A stretch of 64,000 nt of DNA from contig NZ_BBRM01000003.1 in NCBI RefSeq assembly GCF_002090155.1, positions 310,001 to 374,000 of the forward strand, in the 5' to 3' direction. The notes under the pieces were generated by a model. It was not told where the DNA came from and searched no databases. It saw nothing but the letters and a program-made list of their open reading frames with translations. Within the stretch, counting starts at the first letter, position 1; every line of letters starts with the position of its first letter. Source of the stretch: Demequina sp. NBRC 110056. GTDB lineage: Bacteria > Actinomycetota > Actinomycetes > Actinomycetales > Demequinaceae. Shown here piece by piece: positions 8,142-16,543 of this stretch. The position numbers and the translations under genes are program-made.

Positions 8142-11100
8142 TCAGCCTGCGTAGGTCACAACCCCCCTGACCGGTGCCGCAGGCTCGAGCGGCGGAGCCC
8201 CGAGGACGTTGTCCTCGATCTCCTCTTCCTCGTCGTCAGGACCGGCGACGCAGGCGTCCGTGGGCGGCGGGTACTGCACCGTCACCGTGGTCGAGGGGTT
8301 GACCTCGATCATCACGTCGACGCCGTTGCGGGTCCACTTGAAGTTGTCCTGCTCGTCCGTGTACTCCTCCCACTCCCCGGCGGAGTTCACGAACCAACCA
8401 GGCCAGTCCGTCGCGACGAACGTGGTCGGGTCCTCGGGATCGATGTCAGCGGCCGTCAGCCCAGGGGCCGGCGCCACCGAGGCACCGGGCCACAGCACCC
8501 ACTCCTTGGACAGCGGCACCACCATCACGTGGTTCTCGCCGTCCGGGTTGAGGAACGTGATCGTCGCCGTGGTGATGGCGGGGTTCACGCGCTGGTGCGG
8601 GTCGTTGATGAGCACCTGGTAGTTGATCCAGGGCGCGTCGGCCGAGCACTCGGGCGTGAGGATCGTGCCGTCGATGGTCGGCTCGGCGGGACCGCAGTCG
8701 CCCGAGGCCGTCGGGTACACGACGCCCTCGATGATGACCTCGGGGTTGAGCTGCACCGTCACGGTCGCGCCGGAGCGGGTCCACCCGTAGTTGTCATCGC
8801 CGACGTCCTGCAGGAAGCCGTCCACGAAGTCCCAGCCGGGCCAGGTCAGCGAGTTGCCCTCGGGGTCCTCGGTGTACCCGGGCCAGTCGAACGTGCCGGT
8901 CCACAGCGGGTAGTCGGCGGCGTCGATCGGGATCGTGGTGGTCCAGGGCTCGAAGCCCTCCTTCGAGAAGGTGATGGTCACCTCCGTCGGCGCGGCCTCA
9001 CCGGTCAGCTCGCTGAACGGGTCGTTGAGGTCCACGTCCCACGTCACGACCGGAACGCCCTCGACGCACTGCGCGGTGATGCTCGACTCGTCGATGTCGG
9101 CGCAGTCGCTCGGGTTGTCGATCGTGAACTCGTACGTGAAGTGGCTCAGGTCCACCTCCTGCTGGAACCCGCGGGAGGTCCCGAAGGAGCGCGCGAACGG
9201 GAAGCCCGTCTCGGCGGTCAGCGTGTACGTGCCCGGCTCGAGGTCATCGTGCCCGAAGGTCGGGTTGTCCTCGGGAGCGAAGGGGCCGTACGTCTCGACG
9301 ACGTCCTCACCCTTGCGCAGGACGAACCGCACCGGCCCGTCGAGCGTGCCCACGGTCACGTTGTAGCTGAACCCGCCGTTGGGGGCCTCGCAGATGCCGC
9401 CGAACGAGTCAGGCACGAACCCGCCGTCCACGAGCGGGACGCAGTCCCGCTTGAGGAGCAGCCAGCCGTAGTCCTCGAGGTTCTGGCCCTCGATGAGCGT
9501 GGTGCCGTAGACCTTCACCCCGTTGAAGACGTCGTCCTCGTGGGAGAAGTGGCTGCTGGCCCAGTCGAGCGTCCACTCCGGGTTGTCGGCCGACTTCACG
9601 GCCTTCCACCAGGCGTAGGGCACGTACTCCCAGCCGCCCTCGCCGTCGGCGTGGCAGACCTCGGTGTGGCCCTTCTTGGAGAGCTCGCAGTCGCCGTCCT
9701 TGTTCAGCGGCGGGTAGTAGCCCTCGTTGCCGGCCTCGGTCGCGGGGACGCGGACCAGGTCCCAGCCGCCCTCGTCCATGACGCAGACCTTGGTGGTCAC
9801 GCACTTGGAGTCGAGCAGCGCGGGGTTGCCCTGCGCGGCGATGAGCTCGGTGCCGTCGTGGGAGACCGCCGGGAACACGTCGCCGTCGTGGCCGAAGTGC
9901 TCGGAGGTGTAGCGCTCCCAGATGCGCCAGGTCGGGTCATCCGCGGTGCGGATCGCCTTCCACCACGCCGACTCGTACTCGTAGCCGTAGCGCTTGGCGT
10001 GGCAGACCTTCACCTTGCCGTCCGCCTTCTCCCAGCAGTCGCCGTTGTCGAGCGGGGCGTAGTACCCCTCGGTGCCGGAGAGCGAGGCGGGCACCCACTT
10101 CATGGTCCAGCCCTTGTCTCCGTCGACGCAGACCTTGACCTTGACGCAGTCGGAGGCCAGCAGCTCCTGGTCACCCTGCGCGGCGATCAGGACGTTGTCG
10201 CCCACCTGGACGGCCGGGAACACGTTGTCCTCGTCGTCGAAGTAGTCGGAGGTGTGGCGGTCGACGAGCGACCACTCGGGCTGCGCGACGTTGCGGGTCG
10301 CCTTCCACTCGGCCGTCTTGAGCTCGTAGGAGTAGCCCTTGGCCTTGCAGATCTCGACCTCGCCGCGGGTGTACTCCCAGCAGTCGCCGTCGTCGTTCAG
10401 CGGCAGGTAGCGTCCCTGGCCCACCTGGGTGCCGGCGGGGAACTCCTTGAGCTTCCAGTCGCCGTTCTTCCAGACGCAGTACTCGACGGGCGGGTCACAG
10501 GTCTCGCCGGTGTTCTGCACGAACGTGTGACGGTTGTTGTAGATGTTGCCGTCGTGGTTCGGCAGGTGCTTCGAGCCCCCGTGCAGGTCGTTCTCGATGG
10601 CGTCCTTGAGCTCCTGCAGGTCGTCCTTGTTCTCGATCTTGTACTCGTCGATCTGGTACTGGTCGATGCCCTCGCAGACGTCGACCTCACGGTTCTTGCA
10701 GTAGGAGAGCACCTCCTCCCAGCTCTTGCCCTGGTAGACGAATGCCTGCGGGAAGGACGGCATGGAGCGCACGCCGGTCTTGACCGTGGTGGACGGGAAG
10801 ACGACAGGGTCCGCGAAGTAGCTCGCCGGGACCTCCTTGTCCTCGACGACCTGCCAGCAGACGTAGGTCAGGTACTCCTTGAAGCACTTGTCGTCGTTGA
10901 CGATCTTCTTGCCCCACCAGCCGAAGTCGCCGTCGTCGTAGAACGCCTTGATCTCGTACTTGCCGTCCTTCGCGACGCACTTGTCGACCTTGTCGGGCTT
11001 GCAGTCGTCCTTGTCGTCGGACTGCGCCCAGATCGTGGAGCCATTGCGCGGCTCCCAGCCGGACTTCTCCCAGACGATCTTCGCCTTGTCGTCCTCCGCG

Positions 11101-11669
11101 TCCCAGACGCAGTAGGGGAGCTTCCGGTCGTCGTTCGGCTTGTCGACCAGCAGCACGGCGAAGTGGGACACGCTGTTCTTGTACGGGTGCTTGATGGTGA
11201 CGTTCTTGGCGTTCGGGTCGACGTCGATGATGAACGCGCCGCCGCCGGGCTGGTTCTCCGAGCCGGCCTTCACGCAGTACTTGTCGACGAGCTTGCCGCT
11301 CGGCGCGGTGTACGGGACGGGCGACTCGGAGTCGATGTCGTCCTTGAGCGTCCAGTTGCCGTTGATCAGGTAGTCGCACTTCTTGGCGCCCGACGGGAGC
11401 TGGCTCTGCGTCGACTGCGTGGCGGCCGACGGGGCGGGCTCCTCCTGCTTCTTCTCAGCAGGCTTCTCCGTGGGCTTCTCCTCAGTCGACTCGGTCGACT
11501 CCTCCGTCGACTCCGGTGCCGACTGCTTCTCGAGCTCCTCAGACTGCTGCGTCTGCTCGACCGGTTCGACGGGATCCTGCTCTGTTCCGTAGGCCGCAGG
11601 TACGGCCCATCCGGCGAACGCGAGCGTCGTTGCGCATGCGGTCGCCAGGAACTTTGTCCCCAGCTTCAT
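8142..11669 (-). CDS. Large cysteine-rich secreted repeat protein
   Basis: 1175 residues, not matched to a named family. Residues 1-28 are a signal peptide (cleavage near AAYG/TEQ). Residues 30-95 are a Glu/Thr/Ser/Lys/Pro-rich stalk. From about 98 onward there are many short Trp/Tyr/Cys-containing modules (C-x-W-x-n-G-x-W patterns). Three tandem units of about 120 residues lie at roughly 425-770, each with GYYxPLNxxGDC, an EVCxAxGxxYE-like stretch, W-KA-R-ADxPxW, a HFxxEDxVF block, and a final Cys-rich strand. The C-terminal third carries beta-sandwich-like repeats (GTYTLTAETG; two WPGW-containing units). It ends VVTYAG with no transmembrane anchor. Probably a surface-associated adhesin or matrix protein. 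The ribosome binding site GGGGAGGAAG precedes the ATG. Confidence 0.75.
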   Translation of the reverse strand: MKLGTKFLATACATTLAFAGWAVPAAYGTEQDPVEPVEQTQQSEELEKQSAPESTEESTESTEEKPTEKPAEKKQEEPAPSAATQSTQSQLPSGAKKCDYLINGNWTLKDDIDSESPVPYTAPSGKLVDKYCVKAGSENQPGGGAFIIDVDPNAKNVTIKHPYKNSVSHFAVLLVDKPNDDRKLPYCVWDAEDDKAKIVWEKSGWEPRNGSTIWAQSDDKDDCKPDKVDKCVAKDGKYEIKAFYDDGDFGWWGKKIVNDDKCFKEYLTYVCWQVVEDKEVPASYFADPVVFPSTTVKTGVRSMPSFPQAFVYQGKSWEEVLSYCKNREVDVCEGIDQYQIDEYKIENKDDLQELKDAIENDLHGGSKHLPNHDGNIYNNRHTFVQNTGETCDPPVEYCVWKNGDWKLKEFPAGTQVGQGRYLPLNDDGDCWEYTRGEVEICKAKGYSYELKTAEWKATRNVAQPEWSLVDRHTSDYFDDEDNVFPAVQVGDNVLIAAQGDQELLASDCVKVKVCVDGDKGWTMKWVPASLSGTEGYYAPLDNGDCWEKADGKVKVCHAKRYGYEYESAWWKAIRTADDPTWRIWERYTSEHFGHDGDVFPAVSHDGTELIAAQGNPALLDSKCVTTKVCVMDEGGWDLVRVPATEAGNEGYYPPLNKDGDCELSKKGHTEVCHADGEGGWEYVPYAWWKAVKSADNPEWTLDWASSHFSHEDDVFNGVKVYGTTLIEGQNLEDYGWLLLKRDCVPLVDGGFVPDSFGGICEAPNGGFSYNVTVGTLDGPVRFVLRKGEDVVETYGPFAPEDNPTFGHDDLEPGTYTLTAETGFPFARSFGTSRGFQQEVDLSHFTYEFTIDNPSDCADIDESSITAQCVEGVPVVTWDVDLNDPFSELTGEAAPTEVTITFSKEGFEPWTTTIPIDAADYPLWTGTFDWPGYTEDPEGNSLTWPGWDFVDGFLQDVGDDNYGWTRSGATVTVQLNPEVIIEGVVYPTASGDCGPAEPTIDGTILTPECSADAPWINYQVLINDPHQRVNPAITTATITFLNPDGENHVMVVPLSKEWVLWPGASVAPAPGLTAADIDPEDPTTFVATDWPGWFVNSAGEWEEYTDEQDNFKWTRNGVDVMIEVNPSTTVTVQYPPPTDACVAGPDDEEEEIEDNVLGAPPLEPAAPVRGVVTYAG

Positions 11670-11741
11670 GACTTCCTCCCCAGCGGGGGGCAGGCCACGA
11701 ACTTCGTGATCCCCTCAGCGCCCCCTCTTCTCGCCACGCTA

Positions 11742-11755
11742 GTGAGATTTCTCAC
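11742..11755. promoter_or_regulatory. CRP/GlxR-like palindrome GTGA-N6-TCAC
   Basis: GTGA-GATTTC-TCAC, a perfect palindrome core flanked by A and A. It lies 73-86 bp upstream of the secreted protein's start codon. It fits the half-site spacing of the CRP/FNR family (GlxR in corynebacteria). The regulator itself is not in the window. Confidence 0.5.
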
Positions 11756-11771
11756 AGTGTCAACGCGAGCG

Positions 11772-11795
11772 TGTGACAGGAGTGACGCATGTGAC
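11772..11795 (+). repeat. Triple 9-bp-period TGTGAC direct repeat, MtrA-box-like
   Basis: TGTGAC at 11772, AGTGAC at 11781 and TGTGAC at 11790, exactly 9 bp apart. A further TGTGAC at 11809 falls within the palindrome at 11808-11825. On the opposite strand the unit reads GTCACA plus three bases, the form described for tandem 9-mers bound by the actinobacterial response regulator MtrA. A second such array occurs upstream of the NlpC/P60 gene. Confidence 0.5.
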
Positions 11796-11807
11796 GGGGG
11801 GCTAGTC

Positions 11808-11825
11808 GTGTGACAGAACTCACAC
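11808..11825. promoter_or_regulatory. Perfect CRP/GlxR consensus site
   Basis: GTGTGA-CAGAAC-TCACAC, a perfect 6+6+6 palindrome containing the full TGTGA-N6-TCACA consensus. It lies about 140 bp upstream of the 1175-aa protein's start and over 500 bp from the plus-strand gene, so it more likely serves the minus-strand gene. Occupancy by a cAMP-type regulator is inferred from sequence alone. Confidence 0.6.
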
Positions 11826-12353
11826 TGTTATCGGCAGATTTCGGGGATCTCTCTCAGAAGTGGTACCGAATGTGAGCGATGTTAGCCACGTCACTCCGGC
11901 GCGGCGCGGCAATCGTGCGCGCCGGGCGTGTCGGACGGAGGGACGATGCGCGGGCTGGGTCACGCCGCCCGCCCTGCCCGGTCGGGGCGGAGGGGCATCC
12001 GGTCACCGACTTGCCGTGCGGACGTCACCTGCGCGCAACACGGGGCCCTCGCCGCGCCGATGCGGGTGTCCCGTCCGCTCGTTCGTCACCCTCTGGCAAC
12101 CTTGCGCCCCGCGTCGTACGCTCGTGACGTGGTCGGGCTCGGCGATGCCGGCCATCGGTGCTCGACGGCGGCTCCCCACGGCGCCCGCAGCGGGAGCCTC
12201 ACGATCATCGCCACTCCGCACGCCGGACCGGACCGGTCGAGACGACACTCCTGGCCCCGGCACTCCGCAGGGCTCGCCGCCAGCGAGACCCAGCACCCGC
12301 ATCGGCTCGCCGCTCGCCACCCTGCGCGCGGCCCCCAACGAACGGGCAGTGCC

Positions 12354-12620
12354 ATGACGATCATCTCCGACCGCTTTCCCGACCTCGGAACCGACCAGAC
12401 CTACGGGCTCGACACCGCGCTGGGCGAGCTCGCCCACGACTACGGCGCCGAGGTCGAGCACGACGCCATCGAGCAGGCGCTCGCCGACAGCTACGCAGAG
12501 GTCGCCGGGCCCGCCAAGGTGGACAGCTTCCTGCCGCTGCTGGCCGAGAGGCGCGCCAGGGAGAGGCTGGACGCGGCGATCGGCCACCGCGTGCATCGGC
12601 TCGCCGGCCCCGCCGCGTGA
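12354..12620 (+). CDS. Small three-helix-bundle dimerization-domain protein
   Basis: 88 residues. The C-terminal half (VEHDAIEQALADSYAEVAG, then AKVDSFLPLLAERRARERLDAA) matches the short helical three-helix-bundle dimerization proteins common in actinobacteria, often seen near phosphatases or regulators. No catalytic residues or export signal are visible, so it is expected to be cytoplasmic. Role unknown. It lies 63 bp upstream of the FAD/Fe-S dehydrogenase on the same strand and may be cotranscribed, although a separate promoter is possible. Confidence 0.6.
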   Translation: MTIISDRFPDLGTDQTYGLDTALGELAHDYGAEVEHDAIEQALADSYAEVAGPAKVDSFLPLLAERRARERLDAAIGHRVHRLAGPAA

Positions 12621-12683
12621 GCCGAGCCCGCAGAGCCAGTCGAGCCCGACGGGCGCGCGGCCCTCGCGCGCGTGCGTGGAACA

Positions 12684-15600
12684 ATGACGCACGTGACCAC
12701 GACCGCGCCCGAGACCTCCGATCTCACGGCGGTCCTGCGCGACGCGGTCGACGGCGAGGTCGACGCGAGTACGCGACGCCGCGCCGAGTACTCGACCGAT
12801 GCGTCGAACTACCGCGTCCCGCCGGCGGTCGTGGTGTTCCCCCGGGACGCCGACGACCTTCAGGCAGTCCTCGACGCGGCGCGCACTGCTGGCGCCGCGG
12901 TGACGATGCGCGGCGGCGGCACCTCGGTCGCGGGCAACTCGATCGGCCCTGGCGTCGTCATCGACACCTCGCGCCACATGAACCGCATCCTCGCCGTGGA
13001 CGCCGAGGCCGGCACCGCGCGCGTCCAGCCGGGCGTCGTGCTGTCGGAGCTGCAGAAGGTCGCGGCGCCGCACGGGCTGCGCTTCGGCCCGGACCCGTCG
13101 ACCACCAACCGGGCGACGCTCGGTGGCATGATCGGCAACAACGCGTGCGGACCCCACGCGGTCGCGCACGGCAAGACGGCGCAGAACACGCTCGAGCTCG
13201 ACGTCGTCACCGGCGACGGACGGCGCCTCACCGCCGGGCCCAAGACCGCCGATGCGGTCGCCGGGCTTGCCGACCTCGTCCGGGCCAACCTCGCTCTGGT
13301 CCGCACGGAGTTCGGCCGGTTCGACCGCCAGGTGAGCGGCTACTCGATGGAGCACCTGCTGCCGGAGAACGGCGCCGACCTCGCGCGCTTCCTCGTCGGC
13401 ACGGAGGGCACGCTCGCGACGACGCTCGAGGCGACGGTGCGGCTGGTGCCCATCGCGCCGCACCGGATCACGGTGGCGTTCGGCTACGAGGACATGCCGG
13501 CGGCCGCCGATGCGGTCATGCCGATCATGGCGCACGGCCCCCACGCGGTGGAGGGCCTCGACGCCCGGCTCGTGGAGCGCATCCGCCTCGCGAAGGGTGA
13601 TGGCGCGATCCCGGACCTGCCCCCGGGCGCGGGCTGGCTGTTCGTCGAGGTGGGGGCCTCCACGGAGGAGGAGGCGCGGGAGATCCTCGCGCGCGTGCGC
13701 GCGCACGCGGGTACGGACTGGGTCAGCGTGCTCGACGACCCGCGCGAGGCTGCGCGTCTGTGGGCGATCCGCGCCGACGGCGCCGGGCTCGCCGGCCGCA
13801 GCGCCGACAACAAGGAGTGCTGGCCCGGCTGGGAGGACGCGGCGGTGCCGCCGGAGCGGCTCGGTCAGTACCTGCGCGACTTCGACGAGCTCATGGCGCG
13901 CCACGGGGTGACGGGCCAGCCATTCGGCCACTTCGGCGACGGCTGCATCCACGTGCGGCTCGACATCCCGCTGACGTCGTCCGGCCGGCCGCTGCGCGCG
14001 TTCATGGAGGACGCCGCGGCCCTGGTCGCCTCGCACGGCGGATCGCTGTCGGGCGAGCACGGCGACGGCCGCGCCCGCGGCGAGCTCCTCAAGGCCATGT
14101 ACTCGCCCGAGGCGATCGACCTGTTCGGCCAGGTGAAGGCGCTGTTCGACCCGGCGGGCGCGCTCAACCCGGGGGTCGTCGTCGACCCGGCGCCGCTCGA
14201 TGCTGACTTGCGGCGCCCGGCCGCCCCGCGCATCGGCCGCTCGGCGGGTGGGTTCGCGTGGGCGCACGACCACGGCGACCTCACCGAGGCGGTCCACCGC
14301 TGCACGGGCGTGGGCAAGTGCCGCGCCGATGCGATCGGCTCCGGCTCGGGCTTCATGTGCCCCTCGTACACGGCGACCCAGGACGAGAAGGACGTCACGC
14401 GCGGCCGCGCGCGGGTGCTGCAGGACGCGATCAACGGCACGCTCGTGGGCGGGCTCACGGCGCCCGAGGTGCGCGAGAGCCTCGACCTGTGCCTGTCGTG
14501 CAAGGCCTGCAGCTCGGACTGCCCGAGCGGCATCGACATGGCGGCGTACAAGTCCGAGGTGCTCCACCAGTCCTACAAGGGCAAAGTGAGGCCGCTCACT
14601 CACTATTCGATCGGCTGGCTGCCGAGGTGGCTCAAGGTGGTGGGCGTCGCGCCTCGGGTGATCAATGCGGTGCTGCGGCCGGCGTGGATCCAGAGGTTCG
14701 CGGTGGGCGCGGCCGGGATGGACACGCGGCGCCGGCTTCCCGAGTTCGCGGCGGTGCCCTTCCGAAAGAGCGCCGATGCGCGCGCTCGCCGAGCCTCCAC
14801 GCTCGGCTTGGAACCCGGGTCGCACGAGGCGGCACGTCCGTCCCGCCGGCCCGCCTCGGGCGGTGCGGGCGCGACGCCGGGCGGCACTGGTGTTGGCGAC
14901 CCCGCGCTTGACGGCGAGCTCGCCGGTCCCGCCGGCGGGCAGATCGCTGATGCCGACGTCGAGCCGAGCGGCGATGCTCAGCCCGCCTGCGCATCGGCCG
15001 TGCGGACGCGGCCTGCCCGCGTGGTGCTGTGGGCGGACAGCTTCACCGACGGGCTCGACCCCGAGATCCCGGGCGCGATCCTCACGGTGCTCGAGGCGGC
15101 CGGCTTCGAGGTGATCGTTCCTGACGCGCAGGCGTGCTGCGGCGTGACGTGGATCTCGACGGGGCAGCTCGATGGTGCGCGCCGCCGCATGGAGCAGCTG
15201 CTGCAGGTCCTGGGGCCGTGGGCGGTCAACGGAGTGCCGATCATCGGCGTCGAGCCGTCGTGCACGGCGACGCTGCGCAGCGACCTGACGGAGCTGCTGC
15301 CCGACGACCCGCGTGCTCACGCGGTCGCTCGCGGTACCTTCACGTTGGCCGAGGTGCTCACGGGCCGCGCGCCGGTTGCTCCTGCGGAGGACTGGGAGGC
15401 GCCGCGCCTCGACGACGTCACCGCTGTGGTGCAGCCGCACTGCCACCAGTACTCGGTGGTCGGGTTCGGCGCGGATCGAGAGCTGCTGGCCTCGCTCGGC
15501 GCGACGGTGACCGAGACGGCCGGGTGCTGCGGGCTCGCGGGCAACTGGGGTACCGAGAAGGGCCACTATGACGTGTCGGTCCAGGTGGCGGAGAGCTCGC

Positions 15601-15743
15601 TGCTGCCGGCGCTGCGCTCGGCTCCTGAGGGCAGCGTGTATCTCGCCGATGGTGTCAGCTGCCGCACCCAGGCCGACGACCTCGCGGGTGTGCAGGGCCG
15701 TCATCTTGCCCAGCTCCTCGCGGACCGGCTTCCGGCGGCGTGA
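12684..15743 (+). CDS. FAD-binding and Fe-S (CCG-domain) oxidoreductase, D-lactate dehydrogenase type
   Basis: A 1019-residue fusion of a FAD-linked oxidase (GlcD/Dld2-like) with a GlpC/LldE-like Fe-S part. Residues about 35-245 bind FAD (RGGGTSVAGNS; GGMIGNNACG); about 270-525 are the FAD-oxidase C domain (HFGDGCIHVR; SGEHGDGRARGELL). Two ferredoxin cysteine clusters follow (CTGVGKC with FMCPSY; CLSCKACSSDCP), then a CCG region with CCGVTW and CCGLAGNWG for a second Fe-S site. It probably oxidises D-lactate or another 2-hydroxyacid and passes electrons to quinone at the membrane. An Arg/Ala/Gly/Ser-rich insertion of about 60 residues lies between the ferredoxin and CCG parts. ATG 12684 is chosen; a start four codons earlier or at GTG 12693 is possible. 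Confidence 0.85.
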   Translation: MTHVTTTAPETSDLTAVLRDAVDGEVDASTRRRAEYSTDASNYRVPPAVVVFPRDADDLQAVLDAARTAGAAVTMRGGGTSVAGNSIGPGVVIDTSRHMNRILAVDAEAGTARVQPGVVLSELQKVAAPHGLRFGPDPSTTNRATLGGMIGNNACGPHAVAHGKTAQNTLELDVVTGDGRRLTAGPKTADAVAGLADLVRANLALVRTEFGRFDRQVSGYSMEHLLPENGADLARFLVGTEGTLATTLEATVRLVPIAPHRITVAFGYEDMPAAADAVMPIMAHGPHAVEGLDARLVERIRLAKGDGAIPDLPPGAGWLFVEVGASTEEEAREILARVRAHAGTDWVSVLDDPREAARLWAIRADGAGLAGRSADNKECWPGWEDAAVPPERLGQYLRDFDELMARHGVTGQPFGHFGDGCIHVRLDIPLTSSGRPLRAFMEDAAALVASHGGSLSGEHGDGRARGELLKAMYSPEAIDLFGQVKALFDPAGALNPGVVVDPAPLDADLRRPAAPRIGRSAGGFAWAHDHGDLTEAVHRCTGVGKCRADAIGSGSGFMCPSYTATQDEKDVTRGRARVLQDAINGTLVGGLTAPEVRESLDLCLSCKACSSDCPSGIDMAAYKSEVLHQSYKGKVRPLTHYSIGWLPRWLKVVGVAPRVINAVLRPAWIQRFAVGAAGMDTRRRLPEFAAVPFRKSADARARRASTLGLEPGSHEAARPSRRPASGGAGATPGGTGVGDPALDGELAGPAGGQIADADVEPSGDAQPACASAVRTRPARVVLWADSFTDGLDPEIPGAILTVLEAAGFEVIVPDAQACCGVTWISTGQLDGARRRMEQLLQVLGPWAVNGVPIIGVEPSCTATLRSDLTELLPDDPRAHAVARGTFTLAEVLTGRAPVAPAEDWEAPRLDDVTAVVQPHCHQYSVVGFGADRELLASLGATVTETAGCCGLAGNWGTEKGHYDVSVQVAESSLLPALRSAPEGSVYLADGVSCRTQADDLAGVQGRHLAQLLADRLPAA

Positions 15744-16501
15744 CGGCGGGGGAGGGGCGTCCGGCCGGGCTCGACGGGGACTCGGTCGCGGGCGAGACCC
15801 CGGATGGGCTCGGCGGGACCGATCTCGAGGTTCAAGCGCGGGCCGCGACCCCGGCCCCAGCACCGGCGCACGTATCCGCGGCTCCGGCGGAGCCCGTTCC
15901 GGTGGAGTCCGGCGCGACTCGCCGCCGACCGTCCCGTCGTCGCGCGGTGCGGATCGCTTTCGTCGTCGCCGGCGCGTTCGCGGCGGTCGTGGCGATCGCC
16001 GGCATCCCGCTCTACGTCCTTCCGGCCCTCGATGAGCCCTCGTCCACCGATGTGGTCTACGTGATCGGCCCGCCGACCGAGGCGCGCCTCGACGTCGCGC
16101 GCGAGTTCGTCGAGGACGGCCTCACCGGCGCCGTGATGATCAGCCTCGACCCCGACGAGTCTGAGCGGTGGGAGGCCGCCGCGGCCGTGTGCGACGGAGC
16201 GTGGCAGGACGATCCCGCGACTGCGGACGCCGAGGTCATCTGCGCCAAGCCCGAGCCGTTCACCACTCGCGGCGAGGCGCGCGAGCTCGAGCGGGAGATG
16301 GCGGCGCACGGCTGGGAGTCGGCGGCTGTCGTCACGATCCGCCCTCACGTGTCGCGGGCACGAATGATCATTGAGCGCTGCGAGGTGGGGGAATTGTCGA
16401 TGGTCGACTCGGGCGAGTCGCTTCACCCCTGGTATTGGGCCTACCACTACGCCTATCAGTCGGCGGGTTTCGTCAAGGCGGGAGTCCTGAGCGGCTGCTG
16501 A
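15740..16501 (+). CDS. DUF218/YdcF-like membrane-anchored protein
   Basis: 253 residues. After a long Pro/Ala-rich cytoplasmic tail (about 1-65) there is one transmembrane helix (about 72-92) and an extracytoplasmic alpha/beta domain. The domain resembles DUF218 (YdcF/SanA/ElyC): VVYVIGPPTEARLDVAREFV near its start and TTRGEARELEREMAAHGWES followed by VVTIRPHVSRARMI, the family's usual second half. Such proteins affect envelope processes, with biochemical roles poorly defined. The GTG start overlaps the TGA of the preceding dehydrogenase gene, so it is probably coupled; an internal start removing part of the tail is also possible. Confidence 0.65.
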   Translation: MTAGEGRPAGLDGDSVAGETPDGLGGTDLEVQARAATPAPAPAHVSAAPAEPVPVESGATRRRPSRRRAVRIAFVVAGAFAAVVAIAGIPLYVLPALDEPSSTDVVYVIGPPTEARLDVAREFVEDGLTGAVMISLDPDESERWEAAAAVCDGAWQDDPATADAEVICAKPEPFTTRGEARELEREMAAHGWESAAVVTIRPHVSRARMIIERCEVGELSMVDSGESLHPWYWAYHYAYQSAGFVKAGVLSGC

Positions 16502-16543
16502 CGGGCCCGTCTCGCCCTGCAGATCCGGCCCGCCGATGCGACA

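Larger units (their letters stand above)
11670..12353. other. 684-bp intergenic region, regulatory
   Basis: Separates the large secreted protein gene (-) from the small protein at 12354 (+). Its first 160 bp hold two CRP/GlxR-like palindromes and a triple 9-bp-period TGTGAC repeat (separate entries). The remainder (about 11830-12350) contains two GCCGATGCG motif copies (12056 and, inverted, 12298). No convincing reading frame or RNA fold is recognised there. Confidence 0.5.

Noticed and set aside
8055-11813. Long plus-strand open frame opposite the 1175-aa protein
   Set aside because: Val/Leu/Arg/His-biased translation without domains; the minus-strand protein has a signal peptide, repeats, ribosome binding site and terminator.
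11830-12353. Possible riboswitch or small RNA upstream of the small helical protein
   Set aside because: GC-rich inverted segments exist, but I could not recognise any conserved riboswitch core (including the cyclic-di-AMP type).
12003-15863. Very long open frame antisense to the D-lactate dehydrogenase-type gene
   Set aside because: Composition is Arg/His/Gly/Val-rich with no family match, as expected opposite a high-GC gene; the sense frame has FAD and Fe-S motifs.
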